NCBI GenBank assembly: GCA_963772975.1
Contig: CAVYZH010000002.1
Coordinates: 186,001 to 250,000, forward strand
From: AC-32 sp963772975
GTDB lineage: Bacteria; Actinomycetota; Thermoleophilia; Gaiellales; Gaiellaceae
Length of the DNA: 64,000 nucleotides
Direction: 5' to 3'
Notes under the pieces: generated by a model
What the model was told of the DNA's origin: nothing
Seen by the model: only the letters and a program-made list of their open reading frames with translations
Databases searched by the model: none
Shown here: piece by piece, positions 36,012-44,434 of the stretch
Layout of the letters: the number at the start of each line of letters is the position of its first letter
How positions within the stretch are numbered: the first letter of the stretch is position 1
Position numbers and translations under genes: made by a program

Positions 36012-36280
36012 ACACGAATGTGCCGATTTGCAGGGCTTTTTGTGCTCGTGCGCCAGTCTATGCGCCAGGCATGGGCAGTCCCCGCGCACCGGTGTTGACT
36101 GAGCTGACGGCCTCGGCCGAAGACGCGGGGAGCGGGGTTGCCGCGGCTCTGCCACCGGCGTCAGCACGCTCGCGCACGCCACGATCGCGGCGCGGGCCGG
36201 CCCGGCGCCTTTCCTTATCTAAATGGGGCTAGATGCTGGCGGCGACTCGCGCCGAGTAGTCCCTCGCAAAATCGACATCG

Positions 36281-36376
36281 GCCGGTGATTTCGAGGCGAA
36301 CCGAATTTACGCACCCCATACGGTCGCAAGACAGACCTGGTGGGCGATTTCGAGGGGAGTCGACTTTACGCACCCA
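36281..36376. repeat. Pair of ~33-bp direct repeats
   Basis: Segments at about 36281-36313 and 36343-36376 share GATTTCGAGG near the start and TTTACGCACCC at the end, with a period of ~62 bp. No coding role seen; they lie inside the scar zone. Confidence 0.6.
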
Positions 36377-36429
36377 ACAGGCACTCCCGGGCGGGCGCGC
36401 CGGAGGGTTACGTTCCGCGCTCGCCGCGG

Positions 36430-36493
36430 ATCCGTCGATACGCGTCCGCTCCTTGGCTCCGAACGCCTTCTTGTAGTAGTCGATCGCCGGTTG
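36430..36493 (-). pseudogene. Glyoxalase/VOC (PhnB-like) gene fragment
   Basis: Minus-strand text QPAIDYYKKAFGAKERTRID matches the N-terminal helix of PhnB-like VOC proteins (AIDFYKKAFGAKE). Flanking text loses similarity on both sides, and one edge meets the ABC ATPase fragment at 36488. A remnant only. Confidence 0.45.
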
Positions 36494-36643
36494 GCCGAAG
36501 CCGCGACCGCGTCCGATCAGACGCTCGTGACCGCGCGCTTCGATGCTCACGCGGACGTCGATCCGGGCGACCTCACTGAGGCCGCCGTCCGGATCGAGCG
36601 GCTCCATTTCTTCGACCTCGCCACCGGTCGCGCGATTCGCTGA
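36488..36643 (+). pseudogene. C-terminal fragment of a sugar ABC transporter ATPase (TOBE domain)
   Basis: The plus-strand frame ends ...TARFDAHADVDPGD then IERLHFFDLATGRAIR and stops at TGA 36641-36643. RLHFFD...TGxAIR is the hallmark end of UgpC/MsmK-type ATPases (TOBE_2). About 52 codons remain; the ATPase core is absent. Deletion debris joined to a VOC fragment. Confidence 0.55.
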
Positions 36644-36660
36644 TTCGGGGGTGAGAGCGA

Positions 36661-36691
36661 GGGGAAGGCCCTGGTGCGCGTGGCCTTCCCC
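36661..36691. terminator. Convergent terminator hairpin
   Basis: GGGGAAGGCC and GGCCTTCCCC form a 10-bp stem around an 11-base loop, between the ABC fragment stop and the cupin stop. Confidence 0.7.
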
Positions 36692-36702
36692 CACGCGAGG
36701 AC

Positions 36703-37143
36703 TCAGGCGCTGCAGCCCGCGGGCTCCGCTTTCCGGATGTACGTGCCGCTCGGCTTCGGCACCCCAAGGTAGAGCGCGTAGACCTTCGCCGGCTTGGTGC
36801 CGTCGTTGCGCGCGAGATGGACGTGGTTCGCCGGCTCGACGAACGACTGCCCCTTGCTTACCTTGAACGGTGCACACGCGTTAACGCTCGGGTCGAAGAC
36901 AGTGAGCGTTCCGGCGGTCACTACGACGGCAACCGGGGCGCCGTGCACGTGCCAGCCGAAGCTCCCGCCGGGGTTGATCGTGTACGTCTCGAGGATCATC
37001 GCGCCCGATTTCGCGTGGATCGTCGTCGCCTGCATCTTCCCGACGGCGAGCGCCCTCGCGACGATCGGCTGGCTTGCCCCGAGCGACGACACTGCAGTGA
37101 CCAGGGCGCAGAGCACTGCGAGTCCGAGCACCTTCGTCTTCAT
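36703..37143 (-). CDS. Secreted cupin-domain protein
   Basis: A 146-residue protein from ATG 37143 preceded by AGGAGGA. A signal peptide (to ~residue 23, SSLGAS) precedes a cupin_2 barrel. Metal-binding motifs are GWHVHGAPVAVVVTAGTL (cupin motif 1 with two His) and EPANHVHLARN (motif 2). The mature protein is probably extracytoplasmic and metal-binding; reaction unknown. One C-terminal cysteine (AGCSA) and one mid-protein cysteine could pair. Divergent from the regulator at 37243 with ~100 bp between starts. Confidence 0.85.
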   Translation of the reverse strand: MKTKVLGLAVLCALVTAVSSLGASQPIVARALAVGKMQATTIHAKSGAMILETYTINPGGSFGWHVHGAPVAVVVTAGTLTVFDPSVNACAPFKVSKGQSFVEPANHVHLARNDGTKPAKVYALYLGVPKPSGTYIRKAEPAGCSA

Positions 37144-37242
37144 GGTCTTCCTCCTGGGTCGGTGAACCTGACGCGCAGCACGCTAGGGCGAGGGGCTTTG
37201 CGCGTTCTTTGCGCCGCCTTAGCGAGCTAGGTTGTCAACGCG

Positions 37243-40137
37243 ATGCCTGTGCGCGTGACACTGCTCGGCGGGTTCTCCGCTGCCGTCGACGTTATGACGG
37301 TTCCCGACACTGCGTGGCGGCTGAAGAAGGCGCGGGAGCTCGTGAAGCTGCTTGCGCTCGCGCGCGGCCATCGGTTGCATCGCGAGCAGGCGATGGATGT
37401 CCTTTGGCGCGATCTCGCGCCGGCCGCGGCAGCGAACAACCTCCACCAGGCCGTGCACGTCGCCCGGCGCGCGCTCGGCGCGGACGCGATCGACGTGCGT
37501 GACGAGGTGTTGTCGCTCGCGGCCGAAGTCGACGTCGATGCGCTCGACGAGGCGGCCGCGCAGGCGCGACGGCTGAGGACGCCGGCGGCCTACCGTGCCG
37601 CGCTTTCCCTGTACCGCGGCGAGCTGCTACCGGAGAACCGCTACGACGACTGGGCGGAGACGCGCCGCAAGGAGCTCGCCACTCTCGCCACCGAGCTCGC
37701 GGACGAATGGGAGGAGCTCGGGTCGGCGGCGGCGTTCGGCCTGCCGGCTGATGCGAGCTCGTTCATCGGTCGCGGCCGCGAGCTGATGGAGCTGGAGTCG
37801 CTCCTCCAGAGAACACGCTTGCTCACACTCGCCGGGGCGGGCGGCGTCGGCAAGACTCGGCTGGCGCTCGAGCTCGCCCGCGGCGTCGAGGCGTCCTACG
37901 AGTCGGGCGCGGCGCTCGTGGAGCTCGCGGCGATCTCGGATCCGCAGCTCGTCCCGGATGCGGTCGCTTCCGCGCTCGACGTGCGTCCGCTGCCCGAGCA
38001 GGAGCCGATTGACGCCGTGATCGAGGTCCTCGCCCGGCGGACGTTGCTGCTCGTGCTCGACAACTGCGAGCACTTGCTCTCTGCGACCGCGGGCCTCGCG
38101 GACACGTTGCTCCGCTCGGCGCCGCAGCTGACGATCCTCGCGACGAGCAGAGAGCCGCTGCGCGCCTCGGGGGAGGTCGTGTTTCGCGTCCCTTCGCTCG
38201 ACATCCCCGATCCGGAGCGCCTCCAGCCGCCGGAGCGCCTCGCGGACTACGAGGCGGTGTCGCTCTTCGTCGAGCGGGCGGCCGCCGCGTCGCCGGGCTT
38301 CGTCCTCGACGGGGAGAACGCCGACGACGTCGCACGCATCTGTCTCCGCCTCGACGGCCTGCCGCTCGCACTCGAGCTCGCCGCCGCTCGGCTCGGCGCG
38401 CTGACCACCGCCGCGGTTGCGGCACGACTCGACGATCGATTCCGTCTCCTGCGCAGCGGCAGCCATGCCGCTCCGACACGGCAGCAGACGCTCACTGCGA
38501 CGCTGCAGTGGAGTCACGACCTGCTCGAACCGGACGAGCGCGTGCTGCTCCGTAGACTCGCGAGCTTTGCCGGCGGCTTCGAGCTCGAGGCGGTTGAGGA
38601 AGTGTGCGCGGTCGACGGCATCGACGCATCCGAGATCGCCGACGCGCTCGCACGACTCGTCGAGAAGTCGCTCGTGACGGTCGAGGACCGGGGTCGCCGG
38701 CGCCGCTACCGGCTGCTCGAGACCGTCAGGCTCTACGCGAGCGAGCGGCTTGTCGACGCCGGGGAGACGGCCGCGCTCGCCGACTGTCACGCGCGCTGGG
38801 CACTCGCTCTCGCGGAGCGTGGCGACTCAGCGCAGCTCGACCGCGAGTCCGCGAACCTGCGTGCGGCGCTCGACACCCTGCTCGAGCGCGAGCCCGAAAC
38901 CGCGCTCCGGTTCTGCGTCGCCCTGACGCCTTTCTGGCTGCGCCGGATCGAGCTCGAGGAGGCGAAGCGCCGCTTCGCGACCGCGCTCGAGGCCGCACCG
39001 GAGCGCACGCTGTTGCAGGCCGAGACGTTGCTCGCGGCGGCGGCGATCGACTTCCGGAGCGGCACGCTGGCGCAAGGAATGGCGCTCGCGGAAGAGAGCC
39101 ATGCCGTCGCGGTCGAGATCGGCGATCTCCACGCACAATGGCGGGCGCTCCAGTTCCTCGGCGAGGTTGGCGTCGCGGGCGATTTGGCGGACGCCGTCCC
39201 GTGGCTGGAGCGCGCGCTCGCGTTCGCTCGGGCGGAAGGCTTCGCCGCCGCGGCGTCACTCGGTGTCCACGCACTCGGGGTCACGCACTGGATGCTCGGC
39301 GATCTCGCGGACGCCGACCTGCTACTCGAGGAGAGCATCGCTGGCTTCCGCGCGCTCGAAGACTCCGCGGAGACGATCCCCTCGCCGCTCAACATCGCGG
39401 AGATCCGAACCGATCGTCTCGAACGCCGGCCGGGCGTGCAGCTCCTGTTCGAGGACACACTGCAACCGTTCGTCGAGGTCTCGTGCGAGACGGCCGTCAG
39501 CTACGCGCTGGCGAACCAGGCCGGAGTCGCGCGCGAGCTCGGCGACCTGTCACGGGCGCACGCGCTGCTCGACGAAAGCCGTGCACGCTTCGAGTCAGCC
39601 GAAGACGAAGCAGGTCTCGCGACCGTGCTCGTGCGCGGCGCGTATGTCTCCTTCGTCGATGGGGATCTCGAGGCGGCGCGCCGGCAGCTGCAGGGGGCGC
39701 TCGAGCTGCGCACGCGGCTGCGCGAACGCCGCGGGCGCGGACTGGCGCTCTCGGGGCTCGGTCTGGTCGAGACGGCCGCGGGCGACCACGACGCCGCCGA
39801 GCAGTACCTCGCAGAGGCGCGTGACATCTTCCGGCGCGCCGGCGACCGGTGGGGGATTGCGAGCACGCTTTGGCGCACGGCCGACCTCGCGATCGCACAC
39901 GACGAGCTCGACGAGGCGGAAGCCGCGCTGGAGGAAGCGCATGCCGTCCTGCGCGAGACGCAGCGCGAACGCTGGATTGCCAATACGCTCACCGGCCTCG
40001 CCGAGGTCGCCGTGCTGCGCGGCGACCTCGAGCGTGCGGTCGTGCTGCTCGCGGACGCCCGCGACCGCTACGCGGCGCGGGACGACGCGCTCGGCGTCGC
40101 GAGCGTCGACCAGCGCCTCGCGCAGATTGCAAAGTGA
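37243..40137 (+). CDS. AfsR/SARP-type regulator: wHTH-BTAD, ATPase, TPR
   Basis: A 964-residue regulator from ATG 37243. Residues 1-90 form an OmpR-like winged helix (LLGGFSAAVD, RARELVKLLAL-type core) with a short BTAD segment to ~160. An NTPase of the STAND/NB-ARC class follows: Walker A GAGGVGKTRLA (~198), Walker B LLLVLDNCEHL, and the downstream LDGLPLALELAAARL. Residues ~560-960 are alpha-solenoid TPR-like repeats. Such proteins integrate a signal through the ATPase and activate nearby genes. The flavin oxidoreductase gene 64 bp downstream on the same strand is the obvious candidate target or operon partner. Confidence 0.9.
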   Translation: MPVRVTLLGGFSAAVDVMTVPDTAWRLKKARELVKLLALARGHRLHREQAMDVLWRDLAPAAAANNLHQAVHVARRALGADAIDVRDEVLSLAAEVDVDALDEAAAQARRLRTPAAYRAALSLYRGELLPENRYDDWAETRRKELATLATELADEWEELGSAAAFGLPADASSFIGRGRELMELESLLQRTRLLTLAGAGGVGKTRLALELARGVEASYESGAALVELAAISDPQLVPDAVASALDVRPLPEQEPIDAVIEVLARRTLLLVLDNCEHLLSATAGLADTLLRSAPQLTILATSREPLRASGEVVFRVPSLDIPDPERLQPPERLADYEAVSLFVERAAAASPGFVLDGENADDVARICLRLDGLPLALELAAARLGALTTAAVAARLDDRFRLLRSGSHAAPTRQQTLTATLQWSHDLLEPDERVLLRRLASFAGGFELEAVEEVCAVDGIDASEIADALARLVEKSLVTVEDRGRRRRYRLLETVRLYASERLVDAGETAALADCHARWALALAERGDSAQLDRESANLRAALDTLLEREPETALRFCVALTPFWLRRIELEEAKRRFATALEAAPERTLLQAETLLAAAAIDFRSGTLAQGMALAEESHAVAVEIGDLHAQWRALQFLGEVGVAGDLADAVPWLERALAFARAEGFAAAASLGVHALGVTHWMLGDLADADLLLEESIAGFRALEDSAETIPSPLNIAEIRTDRLERRPGVQLLFEDTLQPFVEVSCETAVSYALANQAGVARELGDLSRAHALLDESRARFESAEDEAGLATVLVRGAYVSFVDGDLEAARRQLQGALELRTRLRERRGRGLALSGLGLVETAAGDHDAAEQYLAEARDIFRRAGDRWGIASTLWRTADLAIAHDELDEAEAALEEAHAVLRETQRERWIANTLTGLAEVAVLRGDLERAVVLLADARDRYAARDDALGVASVDQRLAQIAK

Positions 40138-40201
40138 CCGCTAAGGGGGTGCAAAGAGATCGCGGATAGCGTCGCGTGCTGACACCGACGAAAGGAACGA
40201 C

Positions 40202-41608
40202 ATGACCACCATCAGTGCGCGAACGCTCGGAGAGGCAACAGTGCAGGAACTGCGCGAGGCGGTTCGCGGCCAAGTCGTGACACCAGGCGACCCCGGATAT
40301 GGGGAGGCCTCGCGCATCTGGAACGGAGCACACGAGGGACGTCCCGCAGTCGTCGTGCACTGCGCCGGCGCCGCCGACGTCATCGTGGCCGTCGGCTTTG
40401 CACGCAGCAACGACCTGCCGATCGCAGTCCGTGGCGGCGGCCACAGCATCGCGGGTTTCTCGACGATCGACGACGGAGTCGTCATCGACCTCTCGCAGAT
40501 GAACGATGTCCGAGTCGACCCGATCGCCCGCCGCGCGACTGTCGGCGGCGGTGCAGTTTGGGCCGACGTCGACCACGAGACGCAGGCACACGGTCTCGCG
40601 ACAACCGGCGGGCTCGTGTCGTCGACCGGCGTCGCCGGGTTCACGCTCGGTGGCGGCATTGGCTGGACGATGCGGAAGTTCGGTCTCGCGTGCGACAACC
40701 TCGTCGCCGCCGACGTGGTAACGGCAGACGGCACGCTCGTGCATGCGAACGAGGTCGAGAATGAGGACCTGATGTGGGGCTTGCGCGGAGGCGGCGGCAA
40801 CTTCGGCATCGTGACGAGCTTCGAGTTCGAGCTGCACCCGCTCGGGCCGATGGTCTACGCGGGGCCGATCTTCTTCCCCGGCGACGCGTCACGCGACCTG
40901 CTCCGCGCGTTTCGCGAGTGGTCGGGCGAGACACCCGACGAGATCACGGGACTCGTCAACCTCACCGCCGCGCCGCCGCTGCCCGTCATCCCTGCGGAGT
41001 GGCACGGGAAGAAGATCGCTGCGTTCCTCGCCGTGTCGACGGGACCGGCCGAGGAGGGCGAGAGCCTGGTGTCGCGGATCCGTTCTGTCGCCGAGCCGAT
41101 CGCCGACCTGCTCGGCCCGATGCCGTACACGATGATGCAGTCGCTGCTCGACCCGCTCTGGGAGCCCGGAGTTCATGCCTACTTCAAGGCGACGAACCTC
41201 GCGCACCTCGACGACAAGCTGATCGACACACTCTGCGCATTCCACCTCGACACGCCCGGCCCGCAGTCCGAGATCCACGTCCATCAGATGGACGGAGCAG
41301 TCGGCCGCGTCGCCGACGGGGCGACGGCATTCTCCGAGCGGTCGATGCCGTTCCTGCTCAACGCGGTGACGGCGTCCCGCGAGCCCTCTGCCGACGACGC
41401 GCACGCGGAGTGGGCCCGCGCCGTGATCGCGGCGGCTGCTGAGGCGTCCACCGGCCGGGCGTACGTCAACTTCCTCGGGGATCCGGACGCGGCAAGGGCG
41501 GCCTACGGCGAGGAGAAGTACGCGCGGCTCGTCGCGCTGAAGAACGAGTACGACCCTACAAACGTGTTCCGGCGCAACCAGAACATCGAGCCCGCGCCCG
41601 TCGCCTGA
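40202..41608 (+). CDS. FAD-binding oxidoreductase, BBE type
   Basis: A 468-residue flavoenzyme from ATG 40202 with AAAGGAA upstream. PCMH-type FAD domain: RGGGHSIAGF carries His81, and FGLACDN carries Cys164, spaced as in bicovalently flavinylated berberine-bridge/glucooligosaccharide oxidases. WGLRGGGGNFGIVTSFEF follows, and the C-terminal BBE segment (YVNFLGDPD, LKNEYDPTNVFRRNQNI) is present. No export signal, so it is likely cytoplasmic. It probably oxidises a sugar, alcohol or amine using O2. Paralogue of the partial gene at 1-911. Transcribed just after the BTAD/ATPase regulator. Confidence 0.92.
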   Translation: MTTISARTLGEATVQELREAVRGQVVTPGDPGYGEASRIWNGAHEGRPAVVVHCAGAADVIVAVGFARSNDLPIAVRGGGHSIAGFSTIDDGVVIDLSQMNDVRVDPIARRATVGGGAVWADVDHETQAHGLATTGGLVSSTGVAGFTLGGGIGWTMRKFGLACDNLVAADVVTADGTLVHANEVENEDLMWGLRGGGGNFGIVTSFEFELHPLGPMVYAGPIFFPGDASRDLLRAFREWSGETPDEITGLVNLTAAPPLPVIPAEWHGKKIAAFLAVSTGPAEEGESLVSRIRSVAEPIADLLGPMPYTMMQSLLDPLWEPGVHAYFKATNLAHLDDKLIDTLCAFHLDTPGPQSEIHVHQMDGAVGRVADGATAFSERSMPFLLNAVTASREPSADDAHAEWARAVIAAAAEASTGRAYVNFLGDPDAARAAYGEEKYARLVALKNEYDPTNVFRRNQNIEPAPVA

Positions 41609-41680
41609 GTCGCAAGTCGGTCGGTGCTGGCCGGCTCGTCACGCCATCTAAGCGCAGCGGGGCCAAGTTCCTCTTAGTGA

Positions 41681-41699
41681 GGCGGTCTAGGAGACCGCC
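41681..41699 (+). terminator. Hairpin after the flavin oxidoreductase
   Basis: GGCGGTCT and AGACCGCC form an 8-bp stem with a three-base loop, 72 bases after the stop. Confidence 0.6.
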
Positions 41700-41773
41700 G
41701 CAGCCGTTGTCTTCATTGAAGACCACCCGTCGTCAAACCCGACAACGGGTTTCGCCTCGAATGAATACAACAG

Positions 41774-41805
41774 CCGAGAAACCGCATAACCATGCGGCTT
41801 CTCGG
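41774..41805 (-). terminator. Terminator of tRNA-Ser(CGA)
   Basis: CCGAGAA/TTCTCGG and CCGCAT/ATGCGG form a two-part stem interrupted by one A-C mismatch, with an AACC loop, starting six bases after the tRNA 3' end. Confidence 0.65.
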
Positions 41806-41810
41806 TGAAA

Positions 41811-41899
41811 CGGAGGGGGAGGGATTTGAACCCTCGTCGGACCCAAAAGCCCGAAACGGTTTTCGAGACCGCCGCATTCGACCGCTCTGCCACCCCTCC
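41811..41899 (-). tRNA. tRNA-Ser(CGA)
   Basis: An 89-nt type II tRNA. Acceptor strands GGAGGGG and CCCCTCC pair; D-arm GGCAGAGCGGTCGAATGC; anticodon loop CTCGAAA; long variable arm; T-arm AGGGTTCAAATCCCT; discriminator G. It is the intact counterpart of the fragment at 35950-36011. Confidence 0.95.
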
Positions 41900-41956
41900 G
41901 AGTTTTACGCGCCACAGGGTAGCGTTCGGACGGCTCGGCTATCCTGTCGCCCGCGC

Positions 41957-42048
41957 GGAGAAGTGGCCGAGTGGCTGAAGGCGGCGCCCTGCTAAGGCGT
42001 TAGGTGGGGAGAATCCCTGCCTCGAGGGTTCGAATCCCTCCTTCTCCG
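41957..42048 (+). tRNA. tRNA-Ser(GCT)
   Basis: A 92-nt type II tRNA. Acceptor strands GGAGAAG and CTTCTCC pair; D-arm GGCCGAGTGGCTGAAGGC; anticodon loop CTGCTAA; long variable arm; T-arm AGGGTTCGAATCCCT; discriminator G. Divergent from tRNA-Ser(CGA), 57 bp apart. Confidence 0.96.
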
Positions 42049-42113
42049 TCCTGACCGCGGCACCGGTGCCCGGCAAAGTCGGCCTCCGGTGCCGCTCGCG
42101 TCGCTGGCCCGCC

Positions 42114-43457
42114 TCAGAAGACCGACTTACCCGCCGCTGCGAGTTGGCGGCGGGCGGCGAGCAGGTCGCCTTTCGCGTCGAGAAAGTCCTTCTGAAAGTC
42201 CGTCAGCTCATGCGGGATGGCCATGCCCTCGCCGGGCGCAGGCACGCCGTCGAGGACCATCTCCTCGTGCCAGCGCGCGGAGTCGTCGACGAGCGACTGG
42301 TACTCGGAGCGCTTGATCCTCCGCGCTGTCGGGCGCGTCAGCAATTCGCCGAGGTGGTGGGCGGCCGCCACGCGCTTGCCCATGTTCGGGATCCTCCCAT
42401 TCGGCTTCGCGCAGAAGCGCGTCAGGATCGTCTTGATGATCGAGGTGTGGTCGAAGACGGTCTTCGACACCGACCCGGCCGCCACGTACGGCGAGACGAC
42501 GAGCGCCGGGACACGCGGCCCGTAGCGCCGCATCGCCGGACGGTCGTCGGCGGCCGCAGGCGGTTGGACGTGGTCGAAGAAGCCACCGTGCTCGTCGTAG
42601 GTGATCACGAGCAGCGTCTTGCGCCAAGCCGGGCTCTGCATGACCGCGTCGACGAGCTGGAGGACCAGCTTCTGACCCGCCCGGAGGTCGGAAGGCGGAT
42701 GGTCGTCGTTCGACCCCGCAGGCCCGAACGTCAGGTCGTAGAAGTTCGGGTCGATCCAGGAGACCGCCGGTAGGTCACCCTTCGCGGCGCGCTCGATGAA
42801 GCTGCGGTGCCCGAAGACGTCGCGCCGGTCGAAAAACGCCGGCACGTTCTCGATCGACAGGCCGACGTCGGGGTCGAGCAGCCAGATCGTTGGGACGTAG
42901 TCGTGCGAGTACCAGCGCCACTGGTCGTCCTGCAGGTGGCGCACGAACGAGGGGACATTGTACGGGCGGCTCGGCTTGATGTTGTCGCGCAAGCCGTTGG
43001 AGGTGCCCGCCGCCGCGTAGCAGCGGTTCGGCATCGTCGCGCCCGGGACCGAGCAGAACCAGTGGTCGCAGACGCAGAACTCGCGAGCGAGGAAATCGTA
43101 GACAGGCAGGTGCGCTGCCGGGTGGTAGGCCATCACAACGCCAGGGTTGGCGCCGCCGCCCTTTCGGGTCTTCATGAAGTTCGAGACGAAGCCGCCGCAG
43201 TCGTGAGAGACCTGCTCGTCCACGCACCAGCTCGAATGACAAGGGTCCTGCGCCTTCGTCATCGTCGTCCGCACCGCCGGGTGGACGTGGAACGACTCGC
43301 CGCGATACTCGTTCTTCATCGCCGTGGTCGGCCCCTCGACATCCTCGCGGCCCTGCTCGATCGTGAGGAAGCCGAACATGTGGTCGAACGACCTGTTCTC
43401 CATCATCAGGACAACGACGTGATCGATCTTGCGCAGGTTGTCGTCGGCCTCGGTCAT
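42114..43457 (-). CDS. Phosphoesterase family protein (phospholipase C-like)
   Basis: A 447-residue PF04185-type phosphoesterase from ATG 43457. The alkaline-phosphatase-fold motif VVLMMENRSFDHMFG at the N-terminus carries the conserved ENRSFD metal site. FCVCDHWFCSVPGATMPNR, VITYDEHGGFFDHVQPP and FDHTSIIKTI are further signature blocks. It would hydrolyse phosphodiester head groups such as phosphatidylcholine. Unlike many members it has no visible Tat signal peptide, so it may be cytoplasmic or exported by another route. Confidence 0.9.
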   Translation of the reverse strand: MTEADDNLRKIDHVVVLMMENRSFDHMFGFLTIEQGREDVEGPTTAMKNEYRGESFHVHPAVRTTMTKAQDPCHSSWCVDEQVSHDCGGFVSNFMKTRKGGGANPGVVMAYHPAAHLPVYDFLAREFCVCDHWFCSVPGATMPNRCYAAAGTSNGLRDNIKPSRPYNVPSFVRHLQDDQWRWYSHDYVPTIWLLDPDVGLSIENVPAFFDRRDVFGHRSFIERAAKGDLPAVSWIDPNFYDLTFGPAGSNDDHPPSDLRAGQKLVLQLVDAVMQSPAWRKTLLVITYDEHGGFFDHVQPPAAADDRPAMRRYGPRVPALVVSPYVAAGSVSKTVFDHTSIIKTILTRFCAKPNGRIPNMGKRVAAAHHLGELLTRPTARRIKRSEYQSLVDDSARWHEEMVLDGVPAPGEGMAIPHELTDFQKDFLDAKGDLLAARRQLAAAGKSVF

Positions 43458-43577
43458 GCGCGCGCCTGAGGAGCCGACTGTGCCGCAGTCCGAATCCGCC
43501 GCGGAGCCATGATGCTCCCCCTAGTTCGACCGAGTGCGCCGACGCTACCGGGCGGCGCCACGGCCGTCAACCGCGGC

Positions 43578-44138
43578 TCAGGTGACGGTCAGCTTGACGT
43601 CCATCCCGGCCTGCTTGTGGCCCGGGATCGAGCAGTAGACGTCGTACGTGCCCGGTTTCAGGTCGGCGTTCAGCGTCGCCGACTTGCCCGGGGCGATCGT
43701 CGGCGTCTTCGCGTTCACCCCGTTGCCCTCGATCACCAGGTCGTGCTCGATCTTGCCGTCGTTTGCGACCTCGAAGCTGTACGAGCCGGCCGCGAGCGTG
43801 CTCTTCGGGAGCGTGATCTTGAACTCGGTCTCGCTGACCGGGACCGAGGTTGCCGCGCTGGTGGTCGTGGTCGTCGCGGTGGTCGTGGTCGCCTCGGTCG
43901 TGGTCTCGTTGCCCTTCGCCTCCGCCTCGCTGCTCTCGCGCGCGAGGACGATCACGGCGCTCATCATCCCGACGAACAGCAGCAGGCAGGTGACGAGGAA
44001 GACGCGCAGCCCGCGCCCGGGGAACTGGGGGTAGTACCTCGGCACGAGGAGCGAGACGATCAGGGAGAAACCGGCGAAGCCCAGGACCGCGAGCCCGAGC
44101 CCGATCTTGTGCCCCGTCGAGAGCCCCAGCAGCAGCAC
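43578..44138 (-). CDS. Membrane-anchored cupredoxin
   Basis: A 186-residue protein. Two N-terminal helices (~10-65) are followed by a Thr-rich linker and a plastocyanin-like domain. Type 1 copper ligands are visible: His in KIEHDLVIEG and the C-terminal CSIPGHKQAGM (Cys-His-Met spacing). It is probably an extracytoplasmic electron carrier. The start is ATG 44138; an ATG a few residues later is possible. It lies just downstream of a small two-helix protein gene on the same strand. Confidence 0.85.
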   Translation of the reverse strand: MLLLGLSTGHKIGLGLAVLGFAGFSLIVSLLVPRYYPQFPGRGLRVFLVTCLLLFVGMMSAVIVLARESSEAEAKGNETTTEATTTTATTTTTSAATSVPVSETEFKITLPKSTLAAGSYSFEVANDGKIEHDLVIEGNGVNAKTPTIAPGKSATLNADLKPGTYDVYCSIPGHKQAGMDVKLTVT

Positions 44139-44182
44139 CGCGGGAACCTAGCATGGCTCTCGGCCCCGCTCGGCGGCCTCGG

Positions 44183-44359
44183 TCAGGTCTGCGCCGGTGC
44201 CGGCTTCCGCCCCGCCGCGAAGTACCCGACGATCCAGACGATCGGGAAGACGAACCCGATCAGGAACAGCGCCCAGCGCCCCTTGTACGCCAACCCCAGG
44301 CCGAAGACGACCAACAGGATCATGTACAGGAACGCCCCGATTCCGATTCCCCACCACAT
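44183..44359 (-). CDS. Small two-helix membrane protein
   Basis: Found by hand: 58 residues from ATG 44359 with AGGAGAG at ideal spacing. Two hydrophobic stretches (AFLYMILLVVFGLGLAY and ALFLIGFVFPIVWIVGYF) flank a short KGRW turn, and the tail is AGRKPAPAQT. It resembles small hydrophobic proteins encoded near respiratory or copper genes. The cupredoxin gene follows 44 bp downstream, so a shared transcript is likely. Confidence 0.7.
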   Translation of the reverse strand: MWWGIGIGAFLYMILLVVFGLGLAYKGRWALFLIGFVFPIVWIVGYFAAGRKPAPAQT

Positions 44360-44434
44360 GGTCTCTCCTTTGTTCGACCCGCCCAGGATCTCCCGGGGAG
44401 CCGGGCAGGGGCATCGCCCGAAGAGGGTGACTGC

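Larger units (their letters stand above)
35739..36702. other. Scar zone: tRNA fragment, repeats and gene fragments
   Basis: Nearly 1 kb without an intact gene. Left to right it holds a hairpin, the 3' half of a tRNA-Ser(CGA), unassigned DNA, two similar 33-bp direct repeats, a fragment of a glyoxalase-like gene on the minus strand, the last ~52 codons of an ABC ATPase gene on the plus strand, and a terminator. The junctions fit deletion after integration at a tRNA gene. Confidence 0.6.
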
